From Myxocyprinus asiaticus (lineage: Eukaryota; Chordata; Actinopteri; Cypriniformes; Catostomidae): a stretch of DNA of 64,000 nucleotides. Positions within the stretch are counted from its first letter, which is position 1, and every line of letters begins with the position of its first letter. The position numbers and the translations under genes are program-made. The notes below the pieces were generated by a model that did not search any database, was not told where the DNA came from, and worked only from the letters and a program-made list of their open reading frames with translations. The DNA lies in assembly GCF_019703515.2 (NCBI RefSeq), contig NC_059365.1, forward strand, positions 37,870,001 through 37,934,000, read 5' to 3'. Below, piece after piece: positions 11,574-24,300 of this stretch.

Positions 11574-12405
11574 AGCAACAGAACACTCCAGGGGTTGCAA
11601 AACGAAAAATTAAGCAACAAATGAGACATTTAACAAACAAAAATGAGTAAACCTACAGAATAAGTTAATGAAACAATGTAAAAGCTAACATTAAAACATG
11701 TTTCCCAAAAGCAAAGGCAACATTTTGCCATAAGAATTTTAACATCTACCGGTTGAATGAAATTTTTTTACCGGAGGAGAAATCAGGACTTTATGCTATT
11801 TATCATGGTTAGAAGATGCTCACGTACTCAATTTCAGTCAAATGGAAAAGAAAAACATTTGCTGAGGCAAAGTCATGTCACTTACACAAAATCAAATAGA
11901 TACTTTTACAAAGAGGTGAGAAAACCACATTGCAGCACCATAATTTCCCCCACTGCTGCTCATTTACCAACAGGAGCGACCTCATATTTCTTTGAAGGAA
12001 GAACATGATTCTGTCATCATGAGGAATCAGCTCTGAAGCTTAAACAAACCATGTCTAGGAACAGGCCCCAAAAATATTTAGTTTTTTTAAATCACTTATA
12101 TATGTATGAATGTCACTGCATTAGATACAAAATATCAAACAAAGTGCTAAACCTTTTCTCAGAACTATTTTCATTTTTCACTTTACTACAACTTTCAGAG
12201 TCATTTTTTAAATTAATTCCAACCAATTGGTGTAAAATGATTTTTAATGGATGTATGAAGTATGTTCCCCTCAAGTTCACACAGGTGTCCTAGCAGAGTT
12301 ACCACTGGTGTCGTTCAGAACAACTAAACTCAACAATGGACATGTTCCACAGATGTGAATTTTTTTTTAACAATATATCTATTTGTACTATATTTATTGT
12401 AAATA
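11574..12405. other. intergenic DNA
   Basis: No gene recognised. Short open frames at 11757-12008 and 12051-12293 have no family motif and I do not call them. Confidence 0.4.
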
Positions 12406-12778
12406 CAGTGGCAACAAAAAGTGTGTGAACCCTTTGGAATTACCTATATTTATGTATAAATTTGTCTTAAAATCTGGTTTGATCTTCTTCATCTAAGTTA
12501 CAATACTGAACAAACACAAAATGTTTCAACTAACAACATACAATTTATTGTATTGTTCTTGTACATACTGAATACATCATTCAAACATTCACAGTGTAGG
12601 TTGGAAAAAGTATGTGAACCCCTAGGCTAATGGCATCAACAAAAATCAGGAGCTGGCAAACCTGGCATCAAATTCATGAAACGAGATTGGAGATGTGGGT
12701 TAGAGCTACTTTGACTTATAAAAAGCACTCAAACATTTTGACGTTGCTATTCACAAGAAGCATCTGCTGATGTGGACC

Positions 12779-13539
12779 ATGCCTCGCAAAAGATCTCAGA
12801 AGACCTATGATCAAAAATTGTTGCTTTGCATAAAGATGGATAGCATTACAAAGTTATCTCGAAGAGCTTTGATATTCATCTGTCCACAGTTAGACAAATT
12901 GTCTATAACTGGAGATGATTTAGTACTGTGGCTACTCTCCCTAGAAGTGGCCGTCCATCCAAGATGACTCAAAGGGCACACCGCAGAATGCTCAGTGAGG
13001 TAAAAAAAAAACCCTGCAGTGACAGCTTAAGACTTGAAGGAATAATTGGAACTGGTTTACATCTCTGTTCATGAGTCTACTATATGGAAAACATTCAATG
13101 GGCATGGTGTCCATGGCAGGACAATACAAAGGAAGCAGCTGCTTTCCAGCAAACACATTGCTGCGTGTCTGAATTATGCCAAAGACCACCTTGACACTCC
13201 ACAATGCTACTGGAAAAATGTTTTGTGGACTGATGAAACTAAGGTAGAATTACTTGGGAAGAACATGTAGCACTATGTATGGCATAAAAAAGGGCAAGAA
13301 AATCCACCTTTTGGAGAGGCCCAGTCAGAGCCCAGACCTTAACCCAATAGAGATGCTGTGGAATGACCTCAAGAGAGCCGTTATCACCAGACATCCTAAG
13401 AATATGGCTGAGCTGAAGCAGTTCTGTAAGTAAGAATGGTCCAAAATTCCTTCTGAATGTTGTCCAGGTCTAATCCGCAGCTACCAGAAAAGCTTGGTTG
13501 AGGTTATTGCTGCCAAAGGTGGATCAACCAGTTATTAAA
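12779..13539 (+). pseudogene. Tc1 transposase pseudogene
   Basis: It starts ATGCCTCGCAAAAGATCTCAG (MPRKRSQKTYDQK) and carries the helix-turn-helix region in disrupted frames. Then come ISVHESTIWKTFN, AKDHLDTPQCYWKNVLWTDE (first catalytic D in TDE) and, after an internal loss that removed the second catalytic D region, [15 protein letters not shown] with the terminal E. Stops at 12965-12967 and 13268-13270 and frame changes make it inactive. In the family this DDE enzyme cuts and pastes the element at TA sites. Confidence 0.8.
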
Positions 13540-13540
13540 C

Positions 13541-14328
13541 CACCATTCTGAACAGCACTGTGGCAGCAGGAGTCATTCAGGTTACTGGGCACTACCATCG
13601 ACCCACATTGACTCATTGTGAAAAAGGCCCAGCAGAGGTTGTACTTCCTTCAACAGTTGAGGAAATTCAACCTGCCACAGGCACTGCTGATACAGTTTTA
13701 CTCAGCAGTCATTGAGTCTGTCCTCTGCACTTCTATAACTGTCTGGTTTGGTGCAGCTACGAAATCAGACATCAGAAGACTACAAAGGACAGTTCGGACT
13801 GCTGAGAGGATTATTGGTTGCCCCCTGCCCCCCCTTCAAGAACTATACACTCCCACAGTGAGGAAAAGGGCTGGAAAAATCACTCTGGACCTCACTCACC
13901 CTGCCCACTACCTTTTTGAACTGTTGGCTTCTGGCCGACACTACAGAGGACTGAGCACCAGAACCGCCAGGCACAGGATCAGTTTTTTCCCTCAGGCTTT
14001 CCATCTCATGAACAGTTAAAACTGCCTCACTGAGCAATAATTAATGTGCAATACACCTCTTCTGCCATTACATTCCCTTGCTTCTGTTTATAACTGATTG
14101 TATTTGTATATTGTACATACGTATATATATATATATATATATATATTGATATTGTCCTATTGTGCATTTCTGTAAATACTTATATTTTCTATTCAATTTT
14201 TATTTTTATTCTATTTTGTATTATATCTGTCTTGTTGTTGTATTGTTTGTGCATGGGAAGCTTCTGTCACCAAGACAAATTCCCTGTATATTTAAGCATA
14301 CTTGGCAATAAAGCTCATTCTGATTTTT
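13541..14328 (+). mobile_element. 5'-truncated non-LTR retrotransposon (jockey/L2/Rex-like) inserted in Tc1
   Basis: Bases 13618-14016 encode the C-terminal end of a LINE ORF2: KKAQQRLYFLQQLRKFNLPQ, LLIQFYSAVIESVL, VWFGAATKSDIRRLQRTVRT, then HRISFFPQAFHLMNS and a TAA stop. It is followed by a TA run and a 3' end GGCAATAAAGCTCATTCTGA. The Tc1 sequence resumes at 14331 (AATCCAAGGGTTCAC), which fixes the insertion limits within a few bases. The reverse transcriptase and endonuclease domains are absent. Confidence 0.82.
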
Positions 14329-14485
14329 AAATCCAAGGGTTCACTTACTTTTTCCACAGAAATGTGAATGCTTAATGCGATGAGCTCAATAAAGACATGA
14401 AAGATTATAAAAAGAATCACATTTTATGACCAATTAATGCAGAAAACCAGCTAATTCCAAAGGGTACACACTTTTTTTGCCACTG

Positions 14486-15159
14486 TAAATGCCATTGGTT
14501 TGATATTTTGTTGAATAATACAAAGACATCCATACATGTGTATTTTAAAATTCCACTCGTAACCATAGTTACAGCAGCAGCTGATTGTAGTTTAAAACCA
14601 TTATCTTCCTTCTATCTTTCAGTATAATGCAACCAGGCCAATGTCTTACAACACTAACAGTCACAGCAAGAAAAACAGACATTTAAAGTTTTGTCATAAC
14701 TCAGAAACAAACAAAAAACACCATTGGAGGGAAATCAACCAACCTTTTTACACAGAAGTTAAATGCAGGGATCCTCTGACTTCATTTTCAGGCATGGTCA
14801 AATTATTTTGTAAAATAACATGGCTAAGCATAAGTCTTTTTTTAAAAGTGTGAAATAAAAGCATAGATGCTTCGGTATTTAGATTAAAAGAAGAAGAAGA
14901 AAAAAAAACAAGTGCTGCACTGCAGTATGACGTTTTTTTTTTGTTTTCATTTACGCAAAGAAAACCAATTTAAAAAAGGTTTGTTATGAAAACTATACAT
15001 AATAAAAACAGTGATTCTAGACATTATTAATACTGTGTTTCACTAGATGGCAACTGGTTTTTTTTAGTCTTATAAAAAGGACATCACTACGAAAAATGCA
15101 TCAGGCTTTTAAAATATGCAGCGCTCCAATATAAAGTGCTTCATTACATTGTTATGTCA
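14486..15159. other. intergenic or distal slc44a1 3' region
   Basis: No coding exon recognised. It could be transcribed as long 3' UTR of slc44a1 on the - strand. The open frame at 14641-14853 shows no family motif. Confidence 0.35.
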
Positions 15160-15288
15160 TTTATTTTTTTTTACAGTTTCTTATTAAAATATTGTATTCC
15201 CTGGAGTGAAACCATAGTAAACATGTTACACATTGGTAAAAATAAACATTTTGGAATGTCTTTAAAAAGTCCCATGGGCTGATTTTGG
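15160..15288 (-). other. proximal slc44a1 3' UTR with polyadenylation signal
   Basis: TTTATT at 15160-15165 reads AATAAA on the - strand, about 125 bases after the stop. Longer 3' ends are possible. Confidence 0.45.
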
Positions 15289-15312
15289 TCAAGCAGAGCT
15301 TGTCCCAGGAGC
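15289..15312 (-). CDS. slc44a1: slc44a1 alternative last exon encoding APGTSSA-stop
   Basis: On the - strand the acceptor CTTTCCTTTAG is followed by GCTCCTGGGACAAGCTCTGC and TTGA, eight codons including the stop, in phase with the donor at 18684. APGTSSA closely matches the known ASGASSA end of one human CTL1 isoform. Intron length would be about 3.4 kb. The exon is too short to be found by open-frame length. Confidence 0.85.
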   Translation of the reverse strand, partial: APGTSSA

Positions 15313-18300
15313 CTAAAGGAAAGAAACAAGTTATTTAAGTCTCATAACTCCCAGACAAACAAAGAATCAATCAGAGAACATCTGGAGGAGGGAATCCACT
15401 TCATCAATCTTCTTCAAGTAGCACAATGAAATGCCAAAAAATGGGTTAAAACCATAAAAATGGCATTGCAAAACTTGATGCAGGTGTGAGAAGCCATGCA
15501 TGTTGAGATATGATGTGATGATGTATGGAAAGCAGATTCTCATATCTGTAATAAGCCAACACCATTTACAGTGAAACATTTAAGGACAATAGAGAGTATA
15601 TGGGTAGTTGACAAATAACATCTTCATTTCAACATCAAGATTTTAGATTAAAATGTATATGTATACTGTAAGGGAATGTGTATATTTTAGATGCTGTGAT
15701 AATTTCATTTCCATTTCGTAACAATTTAAGTTTACTGCCATTTTTAATCACGTTTTAGCTTTCTTTTTTATTTTCAGTTCACTTAAACAGTCCTGCGACA
15801 TGGTGAATGAGGTTTTAAAAGTACAAATATTCCATGTTAAAAAAATATCCCAGTTGTTCAGTACAAGTTAAGCTCAATCGATAGCATTTGTGGCATAATA
15901 CTGATTACCACAAAAAAAAAAAAAAAAAAAAATCAAGGTTAATTAAAAAAACAAACAAACGTGTGATAAAATCGCATACCAAGCTTATCAGATTAAAGTT
16001 ATATCCAATATAAGATCAATATTGCCATGATAACAAAACGCCATAGAACCTATAAGTGATTTTATCACTCTAAAATCATGTTAACACGTATAATGTCTAC
16101 ATCTTTTGGCTATTCTTTGAAACAGTGTGTATTTTCATGTTTATGGATTGGCCCCATTCACTTCCATCGTAAGTACCTACTGTGACCGCAATTTCTAAAT
16201 CAACGATGTAGGGCCGGTTACTGATACAGATTTCCCGATTCAATTCGATTTAGATTCATAAGCTCTCGATTCGATTCTGATTTCAATATCGATTCATATG
16301 GGAATATTTCAGTTTTAATGTCCCTTTTGCTTACATATAAAATAAATTCTCTCCCAGATAATACTGTTAATCATACAGGGGACCTTCTAACTAGGTACAA
16401 TATGAAAATATTAATTTTACTAATTAAACTGTATTAGTTTTTCATCATTTTGGTCACATTTTGGATTTTTTAAAATGAACAAATCCATATATTTAATCAA
16501 TAAGATATTATATTTCATATATTTGTTATAGTTTAATTGCAATGTAAATAAGTATATGCTAAAACTGGTACTGTCTCTTTAACAAAACCAGCATTTCTGT
16601 AAAGAGCATCTACAGATAAACACATGTTAACTGCTCTGGAAAAAGACGGTGTGGTTGTTTCAAGGAGCACAATACTTGTTGACCCCTCTCCAAACATAGC
16701 GCTTATTTGTTGTGACCATAAAGCTCTATTCTGGTCTCGTCACTCCAAATTACAGTGTGCCAGAAGCTGTGAGGCGTGTCAAGGTGTTGTCGGGCATATT
16801 GTAACCAAGCTTTTTTGTGGCAATGGCGCAGTAAAGGCTTCTTTCTTGCAACTCGACCATGCAGCTCATTTTTGTTCAAGTATCGTCGTACTGTGCTCCT
16901 TGAAACAACCACACCGTCTTTTTCCAGAGCAGCCTGTATTTCTCCTGAGGTTACCTGTGGGTTTTTCTTTGTATCCCGGACAATTCTTCTGGCAGCTCTG
17001 GCTGAAATCTTTCTTGGTCTACCTGACCTTGGCTTGGTATCAAGAGATCCCTGAATTTTACACTTCTTAATAAGTGATTGAACAGTATTGTCTGGCATTT
17101 TAAAAGCTTTGGATATCTTTTTATGTCCTTTTCCAGCTTTATAAAGTTCCATTACCTTGTTACTCAGGTTTTTTGACAGTTCTTTTCTGCTCCCCATGGC
17201 TCAGTATCTAGCCTGCTCAGTGCATCCACGTGAGAGCTAACAAACTCATTGACTATTTATACACAGACAATAATTGCAATTTAAAAAGCCACAGGTGTGG
17301 GAAATTAACCTTTAATTGCATTTTAACCTGTGTGTGTCACCTTGTGTGTCTGTAACAAGGCCAAACATTCAAGGGTATGTAAACTTTTGATCAGGGCCAT
17401 TTGGGTGATTTCATATATCATTATGATTTAAAAAGGAGCTAAACAACTATGTGATAATAAATGGCTTCATATGATCACTATCCTTAAATAAAAATCAAAC
17501 TCAATGCCAAAATTTCACAATTTCTGCCAAGGTATGCAAACTTTTGAGCACAACTGTAAACTCTGGTACTGGAGGTTCTTTTCCATGCAAGCTTTCAAGC
17601 TTCAAAAAAGGATGCAAAAGCACAATAAAAGCGGTACATACAACCAAGTCCTCCTAAAATCTTTCTTTGAGGAACAGGCCAAAATTTATGTCGTTAACCA
17701 CATTGTCAATTTAAAGAGAGAACTTTCAAATTTGGGTGAACTGTTCCTGTAAGACAGCTTTAGATGAACTATAACATGTCAAAATGCAGAAAACTTTAGA
17801 CACTGTTTGACATTTCATGTCAACTACCCATGTACAGTTGGTTCCAATTATATTCTATAAGTCAAACTAACCAGTTCTTACTAAAAGATAACCACAACAT
17901 CCCAGAGCTGCACAATAATAATTCAGGTGTTTAAACTGCATGATTTCCAATGGTATGTCCAGTAAGTTAGACTTTGCAACTGTTTAACAATCCAAAGAGT
18001 GTCTATTTCCAATGTCAACTTCAACTTTAACTTTCACAGCTGAAAGGTGGCCAGTAAAAATTATGGGGAATCCATCATACCTGTTAAAATACAGGTGATA
18101 TTATGACACCCAACGTTACAGTGAAAGACTGTTTTATCATTACCTTTCCCTTCCTCTGCTCCTCTTATTTATCCAGTCTGGTAGATAATTATCTTTCCTC
18201 CAAAGAGCAACATGGTGATTTTAAGGCCACAGATAAAAAATACAGTTTACAGTCACCAAATAAGTTCAAGACAGTCAGTAAAAAAAGAGGCACGAATGGA

Positions 18301-21300
18301 TAAAAAATAAAATAATAATAATTATGAAAAATAATTATGAAAAAGAAAAATATTAATCCACAAGTAGAAAAATAGATGCTCGTGCTCTGTTAGTGTGAAG
18401 AAAAAAGGATGGATGAAAGAATGGATGTAGGGAGGCGGTGAGGAAGCATTAGTCAGCATGCAGCAGCAGCGACGGGCATGTTCTGGAGCAGAGTGCCCAG
18501 GAAGAAGAGGGTGGAGGTGGGCAGGCAGACAGAAAGGAAGATGATCATGTCTTGGGTGAGGCACAACACCAGAGTGTGCTCTGATAGGGCCCAGTCCACC
18601 AGCACACACAGCAGCAGATAGTACAGGTGAAACTCCTGTAAGATCTGCCACTCTGTCCCTGCAATGCCCACATCACCACTCACCATGGCATTAACTTCCG
18701 TCAACTCTACATCTTCCTTGGGATGGGCACGTTTGCTGCGCCCCCGCTCCTCCATCGCCATTGCCCTCCGGCTGTTCTCCACAAACTCCTGCAGAAAAGA
18801 CCAGAGGTGTGAGCGTTTTAGCGAAGGCTGTTGATTTAACATGTTAATTCTGTGCGATTAAATATATATTTTTTTTTAAAAAATGTTAAAAAAATTAACA
18901 TAATTACACAACAGTAATACGGAACCTTCCTACTAACAGAGCAATTTAAGCTTGTTTTTGCAAGTCTCAGTCAGCATGGTGCAGTAAGCGGATTTCAGCT
19001 GGACAGAGCAGAAGGGGTCTCGAGACCAGGGCTGTCACATTTATGAAATTTTCCTGACGATTAACTGACAAAATTATTGCGATTATGATGATTAATTGTG
19101 TTTTAGGGCTTTCACGATTATGATAATTGTCTGTTTCAGGGCTTTCACGATTATGACGACTAACTGTCTGTTTTAGGGCTTTCACGATTATGACAACTAA
19201 TTGTCTATTTTAGGGCTTTCACGATTTTGACAATTGTCTGTTTTAGGGGTTACACGATTATGACGATTAATTGTCTGTTTTAGGGGATACACGATTATGA
19301 GGATTAATTGTCTGTTTTAGGGGATACACGATTATGAGGATTAATTGTCTGTTTTAGGGGATACACGATTATGAGGATTAATTGTCTGTTTTAGAGCTTT
19401 ACAATTCTGATGATTGTCTGTTTTAGGGCTTTTGCGATTATGATGATTAATTGTCTGGGCTTTCAAGGTTATGGCGATTAATTGTCTGCTTTAGGGCTTT
19501 CATGATTATGATGATTAACTGTCTGTTTTAGGGCTTTCATGATAATGACGATTAATTGTCTGTTTTAGGGCCTTTACGATTATGACGATTAATTGTCTTT
19601 TTCATCATATAATACAATAGGGATATAAGATTTTGTTTAAGGCTTTAAAAACTTGAATTAAATGAAAAATAATCACTCAAAATTACTCAAAATATGTCTC
19701 TTTTTGGTCAACTGTAGTCAAAAGGTGCGGTCACACATATCTTTGCACGGCGAAATTCCGCGGGCGAAGATGGCGTGGGCGGATGCTGAGTGAATGTGAA
19801 TTTAGCAAAATAATTCCTGCCAAACAGCCTCTTTTTAATGCTGCACTTCATACTCTGGCAGAGTTTAGTTGAAAAGAAACTCGCCGCTAAAATGATATCC
19901 TTGTCCATTGTGTATATTCAGTTTAGCTGTGTCTGAAACACTGCCCACTCAGGTCACTGCCAAACCAAGCAACTTCCTATTGGTTAATGCGGCAAAAGTT
20001 CACCACAAAGTTCACCAAACTTGAACTCCACACGAAATCCGCGTGGGGAAATTCTTAGCCACTGGAAGTCCATCGCACGAAATTCACGATCACGCGAATT
20101 CCCATTGAGATGACTGTAATTTCGCCTGCGGAATTTTGACGTGCAAAGGTATGTGTGACCGTAACTTTAGTCCAGTTTACATTTACACTGTTGTTTTTGG
20201 AACCCAGTCAACCTGATATTATGTTATATACTATATTATGTTAAATTATATTATATTATTTGTAATCACTGGGGACTGTAGGCCAGTGATACTGTAGGTT
20301 TATGTTCAATTATATGGAAATAAATCAAACAATATACTGACTTCTAAAGCAACATTTCTAATCAATGATTTACTCATCTGCCACAATAATATAATGCCTT
20401 TAAATGATCTAAATTATTATACTTATTATTTATTATATTTATGATTATTTCGATGAATATATTGAATTATCTTTATTTGGGGGTGTTTTTTTGGCAAATA
20501 TTAATATGCAATTTATTGCGATTAATTCAAATAATTAATCAGAATTTCATGTATATAATTCGATTAAAATGTTTTATAAATGGACAACCCTAATTACAAC
20601 ATATCATAATTAAATCAGACCGACCCGATCAGACACGTTTCTTGTATGGCATTCACATACTGAAGAATACGTCCTATTGCAGAGCACAAAAGAAATTAAC
20701 AGAAAGCAGGGGTCTAGATAAACTAGTCTACCTCACTAATTTACTCCTAGTCCTCCCATCCCTAATTTTACTACCAAAACTTAAATGCATAGAAAAGATT
20801 TGAAAATCTCAGCATTTCAATGTTTTTATGTATTTTAATTGGGCCATATTTTTAACAAACATTCAATTTCCTCTACAAACCTCTGTTTAACCTTTTCCAC
20901 TTACCTTGGAAATTATTTTGCGATTGTCAAACACATTATACGTCAGCAGTAGCAATTCACTTCCACAAAATAGTTCAGACTATTTTCATACCAATTGCAA
21001 ACCATACTGAAGTCCATATAAACCTGTCTCCAGAGCCCAATTTTCAAGTGGACTAGGGTTCCTTGGTGCTCATCTGAGTTTGGGAAAAACTTTCACAACA
21101 ATCAAACCAACCGGACATAAAATTTACTTGGGTTTGCAACAAATGCTTTAGTACAAAAACAGGCTTAAATGGTGCCAGTAAATGCAGATAGAAAAAACAG
21201 AACAAACACTTTTAACCAAACCATCTCTCAGAAGCAGCTTGCAAAGTCTTTCGCTGTGCTACAACCTCTACTGCCAATGACTTAGTATTTCTAAGGGGCT

Positions 21301-24300
21301 GTGATTCAGTGCAGCATCACTGGGCTCTAGTTTTCTCTTTTATGTTACAAAGCTTTTGGCTGCACCATTTGGCTGACTATAGGAGAAAGGGAACCACCTT
21401 TCATAATAAATCAGCTTCCATTCAAGTGCATAAGAAACCAACTTGCATGCATTTACAGTTTTTTTCCAGTGAAAGTTGGAAGTTTTCCACAGAGAATATC
21501 TGGGACACCATCTGAATCCTGAAATATTAATGGTATCCAAGTCAGCAGACAGCCTGCGTGCAAAGGGAACGAAAGAAGCAACAACCACAAAAACGTGACA
21601 CAGATGGCAAGTGCGCTTTAAACAGTGAAACCATTTATGGGTTTCTCATCCAACACAAGTGACAGAGAAAGTTATTGAGCATTTTTTTAGATCAATGTTT
21701 TGTTTTTTTACCTCTGTGTTTACAGATAAAAGTTACTTATTTAATGTATTGTTTGAAATATATATATATATATATATATATATATCGTCATGGTTACTGG
21801 TGTAACCTCCATTCCCTGATGGAGGGAACGAGACGTTGGTGTCGATGTAGTGACACTAGGGGTCACTCTTGGGAGCCCGAGACACCTCTGGTCTTTGATA
21901 AAAGGCCAATGAAAATGGTATTTGGTATTTGCATGCCACTCCCCCGGACATATGGGTATAAAAGGAGCTGGTATGCAACCACTCATTCAGGTTTTATGCT
22001 GAGGAGCCGATATAAGGTCCGGCCATTTCAGCGGGTAGTTCAGCATTGTGGCAGGAAGGACACAACGTCTCGTTCCCTCCATCAGGGAACGGAGGTTACA
22101 CTAGTAACCATGACATTCCCTATCTGTCACTCACTCGACGTTGGTGTCGATGTAGTGACACTAGGGGTCCCTATATAAAACGCCACAAGGCTGAACTGTG
22201 TTACGTGAACTGGCGGTGTGTGGTGGGCAGACTTGCTGTGTGCCTCATAGCCAGCACACCGGTTCGACACGTAACCTCCCCAACATAGTTATGAGTGTCG
22301 AATGGCCCTTTTTGGGGACAAGTCGACTACCCAAAGATAGAGACAGGCTTAACCCAGTCATGGCCTCTTTTCCCCTTCTCTTTTTCCACTCCCTAAAAAA
22401 GAAGGGGGATTATCCAACTGGGCCGCCAGGTCTAGTCGGGGAGTGTCCCTCCCAAGGGGAAGACACCGCGGAGACCACACCTCACCCAAAGAGAGGGGGG
22501 GATATTTAAGTGGAAGAATACGTCACATGGTCTTTCCAACCATGTGGAGAGCCTTCAAGGTAGATCCTGCCCAATGGGGGAGGAGTAACTACAAACATGG
22601 AGACTGAGACGCAGTTTGCCAGCAGGGAAACGAACTAGCGGAAGATATAAATCGCATGGGGTTAGCCTTACAGGGAACCGCCACATGCGGAGCACCCACC
22701 CAAGAACAGGGCTCTTAGTTAGCGTGTGTACTGGGCCGGCAGCGAGTCTCTCCGAAAACTCGGCTGCCACAGGGCTCGGAGGAAGTCAACCAGGGAACAA
22801 AGTTTGTGAACACTACTGGGAATTAATGGCGCACGTCTTCAGCTCCAAGGGAGGTGGAAGGCGCTATGTGCAAGCGATACACCCGGCCAGCTATCCCGGG
22901 CTTATCCACTTGTGTTGCGTGCCACTACCTGGGACGAAACCGGTTCCACCCGGAGGTTGTAGAACCTTGCACAGGTGTTGGGTGTTGCCCAGCCCACTGC
23001 TCTGCAAATGTCTGTTAGAGAGGCACCCCTGGCCAGGGCCCAGGGAGCCGTTACACCCCTGGTAGAATGGGCTGGTAGCCCTACCGGGGGCGGCATGTCC
23101 TAGGCAACATATGCCATAGTTATGGCGTCAATGAGCCAGCGGGCGATCCTCTGCTTGGAGACAGCATTCCTTTCCGCTGTGCGCCAAAGCAGACAAAGAG
23201 CTGCTCAGAGATTCTAAAGCTCTGCGTGCGATCCAAATAGATGCGTAAAGCGCGCACCAGACACAGCGACAACAGGGCTGGGTCTGCCTCCTCCTTGGGC
23301 AGCGCTTGCAGGTTCACCACCTGGTCCCTAAAGGGGTGGTGGGAACCTTGGGCACATAGCCTGGTCAGGGTCTCAGGATCACGTGAGAGTAACCTGGACC
23401 AAACTCCAGGCACGTTTCGCTGACAGAGAACACTAGCAGGTCACCTACCCTCTTGATGGAAGTGAGCGCAGTCAGGAGGGCAGTCTCAAGGAGAGTGCCT
23501 TAAGCTCGGCTGACTGCAAAGGCTCAAAAGGGGGCTCTCTGTAGACCCTGAAGAACTACAGAGGTCCGATGAGGGAACGAGGCGCGGTCTGGAGGGATTC
23601 AGCCTCCTGGCACCTCTTAGGAACCTGATGATCAGGTCGTGCTTCCCTAAGGACTTACCGTCGACTGCGTCGTGGTGTGCTGCTATGGCAGCAACGTACA
23701 CCTTCAAGGTGGAAGGGGATAGCCTCCTTTCCAACCTCTCTTGCAGGAAGGAAAGCACTGATCCGACTGCGCATCTCTGGGGGTCTTCCCGACGGGAAGA
23801 ACACCACTTAGTGAACAGACACCACTTAAAGGCATACAGGCGCCTCGTAGAGGGGGCCCTAGCCTGAGTGATCATGTCTACCACCGCAGGTGGGAGACAG
23901 CTTAGGTCTTACACATCCCGTCCAGGGGCCAGACATGGAGATTCCAGAGGTCTGAGCGCGGGTGCCAGATGGTGCCCCTTCCCTGAGAAAGAAGGTCCTT
24001 CCTCAGGGGAATTCGCCAGGGGGGAGCTGTCGCGAGGAGCGTGAGATCCGAGCACCACGTCTGGGCGGGCCAGTAGGGTGCTACCAGGACGACCTGCTCC
24101 TCATCCTCCCTGACCTTGCACATGGTCTGTGCAAGCAGGCTCACTGGGGGAAACGCATATTTGCGCATGCCAGGGGGCCAGCTGTGTGCCAGCGCGTCTG
24201 TGCCGAGGGGGGCCTCAGTCAGGGTGTACCAGAGCGGGCAGTGGGGAGGATTCTTGGGAGGCGAACAGGTGCATCTGTGCCTGTCGAATCGACTCCAAAT

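Larger units (their letters stand above)
12406..14485 (+). mobile_element. Tc1 element with IR/DR ends, interrupted by a LINE fragment
   Basis: The element runs between TA dinucleotides at 12404-12405 and 14486-14487. Outer ends are CAGTGGCAACAAAAAGTGTG and its imperfect complement at 14466-14485. A second direct-repeat site (GGAAAAAGTATGTGAACCCC near 12603 and GGGTTCACTTACTTTTTCCA near 14339) sits inside each end. This is the IR/DR layout known from Sleeping Beauty-type Tc1 transposons. Between them is a broken transposase on the + strand, split by a 5'-truncated LINE at about 13541-14328. Confidence 0.85.
19027..20592. mobile_element. hAT-like non-autonomous element with internal minisatellite
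   Basis: The left end CAGGGCTGTCACATTT and right end AAATGGACAACCCTA are imperfect inverted copies of TAGGGYTGTCnATTT. It carries no transposase. It contains a minisatellite (about 19080-19596) and a separate MITE (about 19724-20167). A clear target duplication is not visible. Confidence 0.6.

Noticed and set aside
18322..18651. 109-codon - strand frame starting [11 protein letters not shown]
   Set aside because: Another frame of the slc44a1 read-through region; proline/histidine-rich with no motif.
22046..22770. Several open frames on both strands in the GC-rich DIRS 3' region
   Set aside because: They run antisense to, or beside, the recombinase gene and reflect high GC content rather than coding.
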